A stretch of DNA of 64,000 bases from Kiloniellales bacterium (GCA_030066685.1 JASJBF010000019.1:61636-125635), one strand, 5' to 3'. Positions 7,093 to 17,422 are shown, numbered from the stretch's first letter. The notes: a model not told the origin generated them from the letters alone. Made by a program: numbers and translations.

Positions 7093-7838
7093 GAGCCCTG
7101 CGGCCCCTGGTCATCCTCTTCGTGCTGGTCTTGGTCTGGCAGGCCGTGGTCTGGCTGACCGCGGCACCCCACTTCATCCTGCCCGGCCCGCTCAGGGTCG
7201 GGGCGGCGCTGGTCGAGCGCTGGCCCTTCCTCTGGGGCCACGCCCTGGTGACCGCGTCGGAGATCGTCCTGGGCTTGCTGCTCGGCACCTTGCTCGGCTG
7301 TGTGACGGCGCTGACCCTGATCGCCATCCCGCCGGCGCGGCGCTGGCTGATGCCGGTGCTGGTGGTCAGCCAGGCGATCCCGGTCTTCGCCCTGGCCCCG
7401 GTGCTGGTGCTCTGGCTGGGCTACGGCCTGGCCTCCAAGGTCGCCATGGCGACCCTGATCATCTACTTCCCGGTGACCGCGGCCTTCTTCGACGGCCTCA
7501 GGCGCACCGAGCCCGGCTGGCTCGACCTCGCCCGCGCCCTGGGCGGCCGCCCGGCGCTGGTCCTCTGGCGCCTGCGGGTGCCGGCCGCCCTGCCGGCCCT
7601 CGGCTCGGGGGTGCGGATCGCGGCCGCGGTGGCGCCGATCGGCGCGGTGGTCGGGGAATGGGTCGGCTCCAGCGCCGGCCTCGGCTACCTGATGCTGCAG
7701 TCGGTCGGCCGCGGGAAGACCGACCTGATGTTCGCCGCCCTGCTGCTGCTCGCGGTCTTCGCGGTGTTGCTCTACGAGCTGGTCGACTGGTCCCTGAAGC
7801 GGGCGATCTACTGGCAGCGCGAGACCGCCGCAGCCTGA
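7089..7838 (+). CDS. ABC transporter permease, thiamine precursor uptake
   Basis: 249 aa with about six hydrophobic segments and the BPD_transp_1 EAA loop (DLARALGGRPALVLWRLRVP, about residues 144-163), which docks on the ATPase. It overlaps the ATPase gene by four bases and shares its riboswitch. By family (ThiX-like) it forms the inner-membrane pore. No periplasmic substrate-binding (ThiY/NMT1) gene follows; the next gene is on the other strand after a repeat, so the binding protein must be encoded elsewhere. Confidence 0.85.
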   Translation: MRALRPLVILFVLVLVWQAVVWLTAAPHFILPGPLRVGAALVERWPFLWGHALVTASEIVLGLLLGTLLGCVTALTLIAIPPARRWLMPVLVVSQAIPVFALAPVLVLWLGYGLASKVAMATLIIYFPVTAAFFDGLRRTEPGWLDLARALGGRPALVLWRLRVPAALPALGSGVRIAAAVAPIGAVVGEWVGSSAGLGYLMLQSVGRGKTDLMFAALLLLAVFAVLLYELVDWSLKRAIYWQRETAAA

Positions 7839-7871
7839 GGGTCACGGACCAGGCCCACAGCTTGGCACGAC

Positions 7872-8029
7872 CCCTCACCCAGCTCCGGCTGGGGCTCGGC
7901 TGGTCGCCTCGCCAAGCCTCCGCATCCCTCTCCCGGTGGGCGAGGGATTCTCAAGGCGGCAACCGAAATTCCCTCTCCCTCGGGGAGAGGGTGGGGCCCG
8001 CCGCCGTCAGGCGGTGGGAGGGTGAGGGG
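7872..8029. repeat. Imperfect palindromic intergenic repeat
   Basis: About 158 bases of nested inverted repeats between convergent genes: outer arms CCCTCACCC (7872-7880) and GGGTGAGGG (8020-8028), inner arms of the CCCTCTCCC / GGGAGAGGG type. Elements of this CCCTCACCC...GGGTGAGGG style are common as dispersed intergenic repeats in proteobacteria. It could also act as a bidirectional terminator. No coding potential seen. Confidence 0.65.
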
Positions 8030-8086
8030 TAGCGGCCCCGTCTGGGTTTGCTTGATCGCCCGTCAGGCGCGCGTCGCGCCTTGGTA

Positions 8087-8302
8087 TCAGTCCTCCGGCG
8101 GCGGCAGGAGCTTGGGCTTGCGGCGGCTCTTGCCATTGCCGCCGCCCGATCCCAGGGCGCCTTCCAGGCGGGCGACGCGGCGGTCGAGGGCGCGCATCTC
8201 GGCGGCCAGGTCGCTCACCGAGTCGCCCAGCCGCTCGACCCGCTCGCCGATCACCGCCGCGGTCTGGACCGCGTCGAGGACCCGGTCGAACCAGCCGCTC
8301 AT
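8087..8302 (-). CDS. Small coiled-coil protein (71 aa)
   Basis: A 71-residue protein. Residues about 5-50 are a heptad-patterned amphipathic helix (VIGERVERLGDSVSDLAAEM and onward), likely a coiled coil; the tail is Gly-rich, then basic (SRRKPKLL). Its ATG overlaps the stop of the ribbon-helix-helix gene by four bases, so the two are translated together and may bind each other. No family recognised. A toxin role is conceivable from the two-gene layout, but nothing in the sequence shows toxicity. Confidence 0.6.
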   Translation of the reverse strand: MSGWFDRVLDAVQTAAVIGERVERLGDSVSDLAAEMRALDRRVARLEGALGSGGGNGKSRRKPKLLPPPED

Positions 8303-8640
8303 GCAGAGGCAGCCCGCTTCTTGGCCCGCTGCTCGGCGAGCTGGGCCTTGGTCTCCTCGACCGCATCGAAGGCCTTGTCGAGGGCGGCGTTGGCCCGCTG
8401 CATGGTCGACAGCGCGGTCTCGGCTAGGCGCTTTAGCGCGGCCTTCTGCTCGGCCGAGAGCTCGGCGTCCTCGGCCGGCGCCACGCCGTTCGGCTTGGCC
8501 CCGCCCTCCTGGGCCGCCTCGAAGTCGGAGAGCGCATTGCGCACTAGTTCGGCGACGCTCTTGCGCTGCCGCTTGGCCAGCCGTTCGACCCGAGCCTTTT
8601 CCTCGGGCGACACCAGTACGATCAGACGTTCCGTCTTCAT
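8299..8640 (-). CDS. Ribbon-helix-helix DNA-binding protein with coiled-coil tail
   Basis: 113 aa. The N-terminal 45 residues fit a ribbon-helix-helix (CopG/Arc-like) fold: strand ERLIVLVSPEEKARVERLAK, then helix KSVAELVRNALSDFEAA. The rest is a charged, heptad-like helix (about residues 62-108), unusual for a plain CopG protein and suited to pairing with the coiled-coil partner encoded next. A perfect 14-base palindrome lies just upstream (8661-8674), the expected autoregulatory operator. The operon continues into the 71-aa gene. Confidence 0.7.
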   Translation of the reverse strand: MKTERLIVLVSPEEKARVERLAKRQRKSVAELVRNALSDFEAAQEGGAKPNGVAPAEDAELSAEQKAALKRLAETALSTMQRANAALDKAFDAVEETKAQLAEQRAKKRAASA

Positions 8641-8651
8641 CTCGGCCTCAC

Positions 8652-8674
8652 ATGTTCATGTATATGTACATATA
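8652..8674. promoter_or_regulatory. Palindromic operator of the RHH gene
   Basis: TATATGTACATATA at 8661-8674 is a perfect 14-base palindrome, flanked by a partial repeat (ATGTTCATG, 8652-8660). It starts about 20 bases upstream of the RHH start codon and stands out as AT-rich in GC-rich DNA. Confidence 0.6.
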
Positions 8675-8738
8675 GGCGGCGGTGGCAGCGATTGCAAGGG
8701 CGCTTTCGCGCCACCGCCCCGCCCCCGGGGACGAACGG

Positions 8739-9377
8739 CTACTTGGTGCCGTAGAGCCGGTCGCCGGCGTCGCCCAGGCCCGGCACGATGTAGCCGTGGT
8801 CGTTGAGATGCCGGTCGACCGCCGCGGTATAGATCGGCACGTCGGGATGGGCGCCGGCCAGGGCCTCGATGCCCTCGGGCGCAGCAAGCAGGCAGACGTA
8901 CTTGAGGTTGGTCGCCCCGGCCCGCTTGATCCGCGCCAGGGCCGCCGCCGCCGAGTTGCCGGTTGCCAGCATGGGATCGACCACGATCACCTGACGGTCG
9001 CTCAGGTCCTCCGGCACCTTGAAGTAGTACTCCACCGGCTCGAGGGTCTCGGGGTCGCGGTAGAGGCCGATGTGGCCGACCCGGGCCGAGGGGATCAGGT
9101 CGAGCATGCCCTCGAGCAGCCCGTTGCCGGCCCGCAGGATCGAGATCAGCACCAGCTTCTTGCCTTCGAGGCGCGGCGCCTGCATGACCGCCAACGGGGT
9201 CTCGATCTCGACCTCGGTGAGCTTGAGGTCGCGCGTCACCTCGTAGGCGAGCAACAGGGAGATCTCCTTAAGGAGCTCGCGAAACTCCGCCGTGCTGGTG
9301 TCCTTGCGCCGCATCAGGGTCAGCTTGTGCTGGACCAGCGGGTGGTCGACGACCGTGGCCGCGCCCTGGTTCCCCAT
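8739..9377 (-). CDS. upp: Uracil phosphoribosyltransferase
   Basis: 212 aa, the normal length of UPRT. It converts uracil and PRPP to UMP in pyrimidine salvage. Signature elements: N-terminal [21 protein letters not shown], the Arg-containing [14 protein letters not shown] segment, the PRPP loop [16 protein letters not shown] (about residues 130-145), and the C-terminal uracil-binding [13 protein letters not shown]. Start at the ATG at 9377. A single gene with a long hairpin repeat upstream. Confidence 0.96.
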   Translation of the reverse strand: MGNQGAATVVDHPLVQHKLTLMRRKDTSTAEFRELLKEISLLLAYEVTRDLKLTEVEIETPLAVMQAPRLEGKKLVLISILRAGNGLLEGMLDLIPSARVGHIGLYRDPETLEPVEYYFKVPEDLSDRQVIVVDPMLATGNSAAAALARIKRAGATNLKYVCLLAAPEGIEALAGAHPDVPIYTAAVDRHLNDHGYIVPGLGDAGDRLYGTK

Positions 9378-9497
9378 GCCCCTCTCCCGTTGACGTGCTG
9401 CCTGCGGCGCACTCTAGAAGAAGCATCGGCCCCTGGCGAGCCGCTTGCCGGGAGATCCGGTTGGAAAGCTGGTTATCAAGTGCACGGTGCGGAGAGC

Positions 9498-9546
9498 CAC
9501 CCCCTCCCAACCCTCCCCCTCGATGGGGGAGGGTTGGGAGGGGGTG
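9498..9546. repeat. Perfect 22-bp-stem hairpin repeat
   Basis: Two 22-base arms (9498-9519 and 9525-9546) are exact reverse complements around the loop TCGAT. The right half plus flank (9511-9556) recurs at 34594-34639 with very few differences, so this is a dispersed element. It lies between a P460 gene and upp, both on the minus strand, and could terminate the first. Confidence 0.8.
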
Positions 9547-9610
9547 AGACCGCGACTTGCGAAACCGAGTCCCACCAACCTGTCCGAGCCGACAAAACAC
9601 CGGCTGCGCG

Positions 9611-10219
9611 CTACTTGGCGATGCGCGCCTCTTCGACGGGATAGCCCAGGCCGTCCCGGTCGCCGAAGTTGTCGTTGTGGCACTGGTGACAGGCCTTGAC
9701 GACGGGCACGCCCATGGGCGCGCCGTTGGGCGCGACGGCGTAGTAGTACCAGTCGTTGGTCTCGGGCGACTTGCCGGCCGCGGCCTTCTGCATGAAGAAC
9801 AGCGGCCCGCGCTTGACCTTGCCCTTGTCGGTGACGGCGAAGGACTCCTTCGCGATCAGGGTGCCGGCGGGCATCTTGACGTTCTCCTCGGCATACTTGA
9901 GGTACTCCGCCGCGCCGACCTCGTTGACGTAGGTGAAAAGGAAGCGCCCGCCGTGGAAGCCGGGCGCGGCCGGCACCGTGCTGACCGGGGTCCAGTCCCG
10001 GTAGTTCTTGACGTGCTCGACCGGGATCCAGCGCTTCTTGCCCTTCTGGTAGCCGGCGTAGAGATCCGCCTTCAGGCAGTCGTAGACCTTCTGCGCCTCC
10101 TCGAAGCTCAGGTCTTCGCCGGGCTTGCCGGGATCGCAGGACGCCGCCTGCGCGCCCGCGGAGGCGAAGAGGAAGAGAGCGGAGGCGGAGGCCGCGACCG
10201 CGCCGAGAATCCTGTTCAT
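9611..10219 (-). CDS. Cytochrome P460-family c-heme protein
   Basis: 202 aa with a Sec signal peptide (about residues 1-25, ending AGAQAA). One c-type heme motif, CHQCH (Cys177, Cys180, His181), lies near the C-terminus as in cytochrome P460 and cytochrome c'-beta proteins. The preceding GPLFFMQK and NDWYYYAV segments are family typical. Relatives oxidise hydroxylamine or bind NO in the periplasm; which applies is not visible. A Lys-rich stretch (KGKKRW, DKGKVKR) could supply a heme-crosslinking Lys, but I cannot identify it. A second, diverged family member lies upstream. Confidence 0.8.
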   Translation of the reverse strand: MNRILGAVAASASALFLFASAGAQAASCDPGKPGEDLSFEEAQKVYDCLKADLYAGYQKGKKRWIPVEHVKNYRDWTPVSTVPAAPGFHGGRFLFTYVNEVGAAEYLKYAEENVKMPAGTLIAKESFAVTDKGKVKRGPLFFMQKAAAGKSPETNDWYYYAVAPNGAPMGVPVVKACHQCHNDNFGDRDGLGYPVEEARIAK

Positions 10220-10591
10220 TTTTTTGATCTCTCCATCTGAAGGTGAACTGATACGAGGCCTAACTGGCCAAAGCTGTTCAAAAGGCTCGCGCAGATGGTT
10301 GCAAAACCTCAAATAAAGCCCGATCACGGAGCTGTGAGTCCCGCCCTGCCCGACGCCGGCGCGGCCATGTCCAGCGACCTCGGCTGCCTTGTCTGGCATC
10401 CCCTCCAAGAGGCGAGAGGGTTCAGGGACCCGAAACCGATCCGGCGGCAAGAAAGCGGGCGCTGCGAGAGCCCTGGGCTGCTCCCGCCGGCCGAACGAGC
10501 CCGAGACACCGCCTCGAAAAACATAGCAAGGCGGCCGCCACGGTGCCGATCAAGGCGGCGCAACTTGCCGTGAAGCCGACTTGACTTCGGC
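10220..10591. other. Non-coding gap between the two P460 genes
   Basis: About 370 bases with no convincing gene. The part nearest 10220 is less GC-rich (about 10215-10320) and should hold the promoter of the downstream P460 gene. I see no recognisable riboswitch, repeat or operator in it. Confidence 0.5.
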
Positions 10592-11287
10592 CTACTCGGC
10601 GGCGCTCTGGTTAAGAAAGCGGACCCGGTTGCCTTCCGGCACGAAGAAGAGGTTGTCCGCGCCGCCGACCTCGGCATGACAGCCGTGGCAGAACGCGACC
10701 CGTGCCGAACCGGGCCCGCCGGTCTCGCCGAAGAGCGAGCCGTCCGGCATGATCATGCTGTAGCGCCAGTCGTTGTTGGCTGGGCTGAAGCCCGGTGCCA
10801 TCTTCTCCATCAGGAACAGCGGACCGCTGAAGACGTCGCCGCGGGCCGTGACCGCGAAGCTGTCCTTGGCCAGCAGCGCGCCCTGGGGCATCCGGCCGGC
10901 GTCCTCGAAGCTCCCATAGGCCTTTGCCAAGGCGTTGGCGTAGTTGTTCACGAAGCGCTCCCCGTGAGTCGCAGAGCGGTAGGGCACGCGGTTGTAGCGG
11001 CGCCAGCCGCGATAAGTCTTGGAGGTCGCGTCGCCGGAGAGCCCGTAGGCCGCGATCATGGTGTTCAGGATCCGGGCATAGATGGTCATGGCATCCTGCC
11101 CGGTCAGGTCGGCCGGCCGCTCGACCCGGAAGTGCCGGGTCGGCTGCACGGACTCCACCGCGCTCGGCCGGTCTTGGGCCGAGGCCGTCGCGGTCGGGCC
11201 GATCAGGAGAAACGCCACCAAGAAGCCGCCGAGCGCGCCGCTTTGAACAGGGAACCTCTTGCCTCGCGAAGCTCGTGCGTCCCGCAT
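10592..11287 (-). CDS. Cytochrome P460-family c-heme protein, diverged paralogue
   Basis: 231 aa with an N-terminal signal sequence (hydrophobic residues about 18-37, ending TATASA). A single CHGCH heme motif (Cys190, Cys193, His194) sits about 37 residues from the end. It shares with the neighbouring P460 protein the ordered segment AKDSFAVTARGDVFSGPLF and NNDWRYSM, but is otherwise dissimilar. Expected to be periplasmic. The gene ends before a 370-base gap, so the pair need not be an operon. Role in NO/hydroxylamine chemistry is inferred from family only. Confidence 0.75.
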   Translation of the reverse strand: MRDARASRGKRFPVQSGALGGFLVAFLLIGPTATASAQDRPSAVESVQPTRHFRVERPADLTGQDAMTIYARILNTMIAAYGLSGDATSKTYRGWRRYNRVPYRSATHGERFVNNYANALAKAYGSFEDAGRMPQGALLAKDSFAVTARGDVFSGPLFLMEKMAPGFSPANNDWRYSMIMPDGSLFGETGGPGSARVAFCHGCHAEVGGADNLFFVPEGNRVRFLNQSAAE

Positions 11288-11482
11288 GGATCAGTCCGCC
11301 TGTTCGACTGTCTGCGGCACCGCAGCGGCTCGTGGTCTGCGGACGCCGGGTCACCCCCTAACTTAGGATCGGCGGCGGACCGCGCCGCATCACATGACAT
11401 CACGAGGCCTTGAAAGCCGGGCGCCGACATAGGGCCGGGCCGGGAGCCCTTGAGACGTCGCAGAAAGATGTGGCGAAAAGGC

Positions 11483-11540
11483 TTGATCTGCCGGGATCTT
11501 CAGCCGATATTCCAAACCGTACCAAATTGGTAGGAATTGG
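11483..11540 (+). promoter_or_regulatory. SUF operon promoter with nested palindrome operator
   Basis: TTGATC (11483-11488), then 17 bases, then GATATT (11506-11511) fits a sigma-70-like promoter. Immediately downstream TACCAA-A-TTGGTA (11520-11532) is a perfect palindrome nested in outer half-sites CCAA (11512-11515) and TTGG (11537-11540) with equal four-base spacers. The operator runs into the ribosome binding site of the Rrf2 gene (GGAG at 11539-11542), ideal for autorepression. Confidence 0.65.
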
Positions 11541-11549
11541 AGTATCCGG

Positions 11550-12002
11550 ATGTTCCGGCTCAACCGCCTGACCGATTATGCGGTCGTGGTTATGGCCCAG
11601 ATGGCCCTGCGCGACAAGGCCACGATGACCGCCAGCGAGATCGCCCGCGACACCGGCGTCCCCTTGCCCACCGTGGCCAAGGTTCTGAACGCCCTGGCCC
11701 GGGACGGGCTGATCGTCTCGCAGCGCGGCGCCGCCGGTGGCTATGGGCTCAGCCGCCCGGCCGCCGAGATCGGCGTGGCCGACATCATCCAGGCCATCGA
11801 GGGGCCGATCGCGCTCACCGCCTGCGTCGACGGCAGCACGAACCACTGCGACGTTGAGGACCTCTGCCCGATGCGCGGCGGCTGGGACAAGGTGAACCGG
11901 GCGATCCGCGGCGCCCTGGACAGCGTGACCCTGGCCGACATGGCGGGCCCGGTCCTGGGCTTCGAGGAGCGCCAGGCAGCCGAGGATCGCCTGCAGGCAT
12001 GA
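11550..12002 (+). CDS. Rrf2-family SUF operon regulator
   Basis: 150 aa. An N-terminal winged helix (LNRLTDYAVVVMAQMAL; recognition helix near VPLPTVAKVLNALARDGLI) and the Rrf2 hallmark RGAAGGYGLSRP (about residues 59-70). Three cysteines in TACVDGSTNHCDVEDLCPM (about 91-109) match the cluster-ligand region of IscR-like proteins and of the SUF-associated Rrf2 subgroup. It most likely binds an Fe-S cluster and represses sufBCDSE when clusters are plentiful. First gene of the operon, preceded by a nested palindrome. Confidence 0.9.
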   Translation: MFRLNRLTDYAVVVMAQMALRDKATMTASEIARDTGVPLPTVAKVLNALARDGLIVSQRGAAGGYGLSRPAAEIGVADIIQAIEGPIALTACVDGSTNHCDVEDLCPMRGGWDKVNRAIRGALDSVTLADMAGPVLGFEERQAAEDRLQA

Positions 12003-12068
12003 TCCACAAGGCCGCAGCGCCGTAGGCAAGAAGAGATCGAAGACTGCAAGGTTACGGAGAGCAACGAG

Positions 12069-13523
<1,455 letters not shown>

Positions 13524-13558
13524 CGCCGGGGCGCAAGCGCAGGAGAAGACGGAACACA

Positions 13559-14305
<747 letters not shown>

Positions 14306-14325
14306 GGGCGACGGGCGAGAGACCG

Positions 14326-15678
14326 ATGGCAAAGACCATGACCGACACGACCGCGCTCCAGCCCTACCTGGCGCACCATGAGGCCCTGCAGGCGCGAGCA
14401 CAGTCTGCGGGCTGGCTCGGCGGCCTCCGCGACCGGGGGATGCGGCAGCTGGCCGAGGCCGGCCTGCCGACTCCGCGGCTCGAGGCCTGGAAATACACCA
14501 ACCTCCGCCCGCTGCAGAAGCACGACTTCGCAGCGGCACCGGCCGAGAGCGACGACGTGCAGATCGACCGCATCCCCTCGCTGCAGCCGGCGGCGGAGAC
14601 GACCCATCGCCTGGTCTTCGTGAACGGCCGCTTCCGCGACGATCTCTCGCATTTGGGGTCGCTGCCCGCGGGCGTGACCGTCGGCAGTCTGGCCGACCTG
14701 CTCCGCGACCAGCCGCAGCGGCTCGAACCGCACCTCGGCCAGCTCGGCCGCCTCGAGCAGCTGCCGATGTTGGCGCTCAACACGGCCCTGATGGAGGACG
14801 GCTTCGTCCTGCTGCTCGATGACGGTGTGGTCCTGGCCGAGCCGATCGACGTCGTCTTCATCGCTGCTGCCGACGCCCGGGCGTTGGCCTTCCACCCCCG
14901 CAACCTCCTGGTCCTGGGGCGCGACAGCGAGGCCACGGTGCTGGAGCACCACGCCGGACAGGGCACGCAGGCGACGCTCTCCAACCTGGCCACCGAAGGC
15001 TGGATCGGCCCCGGCGCTCGTCTGCGGCACTACCGCAAGCAGGAGGAGACCCGCGCCGCCTTCCATCTCGCCTCGGCCCAGCTCCGGCTGGCGCGGGACG
15101 CCAGCTACGATTCCTTCGTGCTCTCGACCGGCGCCCGCCTGTCGCGCAACGAGGTCAAGGTCGAGCTGGCCGGTGAAGGCGCGGAGTGCCATCTCAACGG
15201 CGCCTACCTGATGCGCGGCGAGCAGCACTGCGACACCACCACGGTGGTCGAGCACAAAGTGCCGCACACCACCTGCCGAGAGATGTTCCGCGGCGTGCTC
15301 GACGACTCGGCCCGGGCGGTCTTCCAGGGCCGGATCGTGGTCGAGCCGGACGCCCAGAAGTCCGACGGCCATCAGCTCTGCCAGACCCTGATCCTCTCCG
15401 ACCGGGCCGAGATCGACGCCAAGCCCGAGCTCGAGATCTACGCCGACGACGTCAAGTGCAGCCACGGCGCGACCGCGGGCGAGCTCGACGACGCCGCGCT
15501 CTTCTACCTGCGCTCGCGCGGCATCCCGGAGGCTCGGGCCCGGCACATCCTGATCGAGTCCTTCCTGGGCGAAGCGGTTCAGCGGATCGCGGCCGAAGGG
15601 CTCTGCCCGGCCCTGCTCAGCAGCGTCGCCAACTGGCTTGCCCAGACCCACGACGAGACCCACGGAGAGGCAGCATGA
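14326..15678 (+). CDS. sufD: Fe-S cluster scaffold complex subunit SufD
   Basis: 450 aa. The N-terminus has the family PTPRLEAWKYTNLRPL-like segment (LPTPRLEAWKYTNLRPLQKH) and the C-terminal core carries ADDVKCSHGATAGELDDAAL with the conserved Cys-Ser-His, followed by the ARHILIESFL segment. SufD partners SufB in the scaffold and is needed for iron entry. The stop overlaps the sufS start (ATGA), so translation is coupled. Confidence 0.95.
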   Translation: MAKTMTDTTALQPYLAHHEALQARAQSAGWLGGLRDRGMRQLAEAGLPTPRLEAWKYTNLRPLQKHDFAAAPAESDDVQIDRIPSLQPAAETTHRLVFVNGRFRDDLSHLGSLPAGVTVGSLADLLRDQPQRLEPHLGQLGRLEQLPMLALNTALMEDGFVLLLDDGVVLAEPIDVVFIAAADARALAFHPRNLLVLGRDSEATVLEHHAGQGTQATLSNLATEGWIGPGARLRHYRKQEETRAAFHLASAQLRLARDASYDSFVLSTGARLSRNEVKVELAGEGAECHLNGAYLMRGEQHCDTTTVVEHKVPHTTCREMFRGVLDDSARAVFQGRIVVEPDAQKSDGHQLCQTLILSDRAEIDAKPELEIYADDVKCSHGATAGELDDAALFYLRSRGIPEARARHILIESFLGEAVQRIAAEGLCPALLSSVANWLAQTHDETHGEAA

Positions 15679-16940
15679 CCGGCATCGCCATGAAGGTCGG
15701 ACCGGGCCACAATTCCGGCACCGGCTTCGACGTTGAGCGGATCCGGGAGGACTTCCCGATCCTGGGGCGGCAGATCTACGGCAAGCCCCTGGTCTACCTG
15801 GACAACGGCGCCAGCGCCCAGAAGCCGCGGGCGGTGATCGATCGCCTGCGCCAGGTCTACGAGGAGGAATACTCCAACGTCCACCGGGGCGCCCACTTCC
15901 TCAGCAGTCTGGCGACTGACGCTTTCGAGCAGGCGCGCAGCACCACCGCGGCCTTCATCAACGCGGCCAGCGACGAGGAAATCGTCTTCACCCGCAACGC
16001 CACCGAGGCGATCAACCTGGTCGCCCACAGCTACGCCGGGGCCTTCCTCGAGGAAGGCGACGAGATCGTGATCTCGGCCATGGAGCACCACGCCAACATC
16101 GTGCCCTGGCAGCTGCTTCGCGACCGCCTGGGCCTCGTCCTCAAGGTCGCACCGATCAGCGACCGGGGCGAGCTCCTGATGGAGGACTTCGAGCGGCTGC
16201 TCGGGGCCCGGACCCGGCTGGTCGCGATCACCCACTGCTCCAACGTGCTCGGCACCGTCAACCCGGCCAAGGAGATCATCCGCCTGGCCCATGACCGGGG
16301 CGTCCCGGTGCTGCTGGACGGCGCCCAGGCGGCGGTCCACGGCAAGGTCGACGTGCGCGACCTCGACGTCGACTTCTACGCCTTTACCGGCCACAAGCTC
16401 TACGGACCGAGTGGAATCGGGGTGCTCTACGGCAAGGCCGAGCTGCTCGACAAAATGCCGCCCTACCAGGGCGGCGGCGAAATGATCGAGACCGTCAGCT
16501 TCGAGAAGGCGACCTTCAAGGCCGCACCGCACCGCTTCGAGGCCGGCACCCCGCCGATCGCCCAGGCCATCGGGCTGGGCGCTGCCATCGACTACGTGAC
16601 GGGGCTGGGCATGGAAAACATCGCCCGGCACGAGGCCGAGCTCCTCGCTTACGCCAACGAGCGGCTGGCCGAGATCGCCGGCCTGCGGATCCTCGGCCAG
16701 GTGCCCGGCAAGGCGGCTATCGTCTCCTTCGTGGTTGACGGCATCCACTCCTACGACGTGGCGACGATTCTGGACCGGGCCGGGGTGGCGGTGCGGGTCG
16801 GCCATCACTGCGCCGAGCCGCTGATGGCGCGCTTCGGCGTCGACGCGACCTTGCGGGCCTCCTTCGGTCTTTACAACACCCGCGCCGATGTCGATACGAT
16901 GGTTGCGGCGCTCCACAAGGCCAAAGCGGTTTTCGGCTGA
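15675..16940 (+). CDS. sufS: Cysteine desulfurase SufS
   Basis: 421 aa type II cysteine desulfurase, a PLP enzyme that takes sulphur from cysteine for the SUF scaffold. The PLP Lys is in FTGHKLYGPSGIGVLYG (about residue 241), and the persulphide Cys is in RVGHHCAEPLM (about residue 379). The N-terminal 20 residues before FDVERIREDFPIL are a small extension. Overlaps sufD by four bases and precedes sufE by 13. Confidence 0.96.
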   Translation: MTGIAMKVGPGHNSGTGFDVERIREDFPILGRQIYGKPLVYLDNGASAQKPRAVIDRLRQVYEEEYSNVHRGAHFLSSLATDAFEQARSTTAAFINAASDEEIVFTRNATEAINLVAHSYAGAFLEEGDEIVISAMEHHANIVPWQLLRDRLGLVLKVAPISDRGELLMEDFERLLGARTRLVAITHCSNVLGTVNPAKEIIRLAHDRGVPVLLDGAQAAVHGKVDVRDLDVDFYAFTGHKLYGPSGIGVLYGKAELLDKMPPYQGGGEMIETVSFEKATFKAAPHRFEAGTPPIAQAIGLGAAIDYVTGLGMENIARHEAELLAYANERLAEIAGLRILGQVPGKAAIVSFVVDGIHSYDVATILDRAGVAVRVGHHCAEPLMARFGVDATLRASFGLYNTRADVDTMVAALHKAKAVFG

Positions 16941-16953
16941 TCCCGGGGGTTTC

Positions 16954-17409
16954 ATGACACTGGAGAAGTATCAGGAGTTCGCGGAAACGCTGGAGGCCAT
17001 CGACGACGAGGAGATGCGCTTCGAGTACATTCTCGACCTGGCCAAGCGGCATCGGGACGATCCCTTCCCCGAGGCCTGGATGACCGAGACGAACCTGATG
17101 CACGGCTGCATGTCGAAGGTCTGGATCGTCGACCGTCCGAAGGACGGCCGGCACTACTTTCGCGGCCATTCGGATGCCGCCATCGTCAAGGGCCTGGTGT
17201 CGATGATGGCCGAGGCCTTCAGCGGTCTGACCGGCGAGGAGCTCCAGGCCCTGACCCTGGACCATATCCGGCGGCTGAACCTGGGCGCCCTGACCATGCA
17301 GCGCCAGGTCGGCATGATGGCCATGCTCAAGCACCTGCAGAAGCTCGGCCGGTCGGAGGACGGCCTGGTCGAGGCGCCGGGCGCGGTCGAGAGCTCCCTT
17401 CGGGCATGA
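16954..17409 (+). CDS. sufE: Sulphur acceptor protein SufE
   Basis: 151 aa. It accepts persulphide from SufS and hands it to SufB. The catalytic Cys is in the canonical loop MHGCMSKVWIV (about residue 52), with the family N-terminal helix IDDEEMRFEYILDLAK and the C-terminal RQVGMMAMLKHLQKL helix. The C-terminal 15 residues are extra. Immediately downstream of sufS. Confidence 0.95.
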   Translation: MTLEKYQEFAETLEAIDDEEMRFEYILDLAKRHRDDPFPEAWMTETNLMHGCMSKVWIVDRPKDGRHYFRGHSDAAIVKGLVSMMAEAFSGLTGEELQALTLDHIRRLNLGALTMQRQVGMMAMLKHLQKLGRSEDGLVEAPGAVESSLRA

Positions 17410-17422
17410 GGAGGCTGTGACG

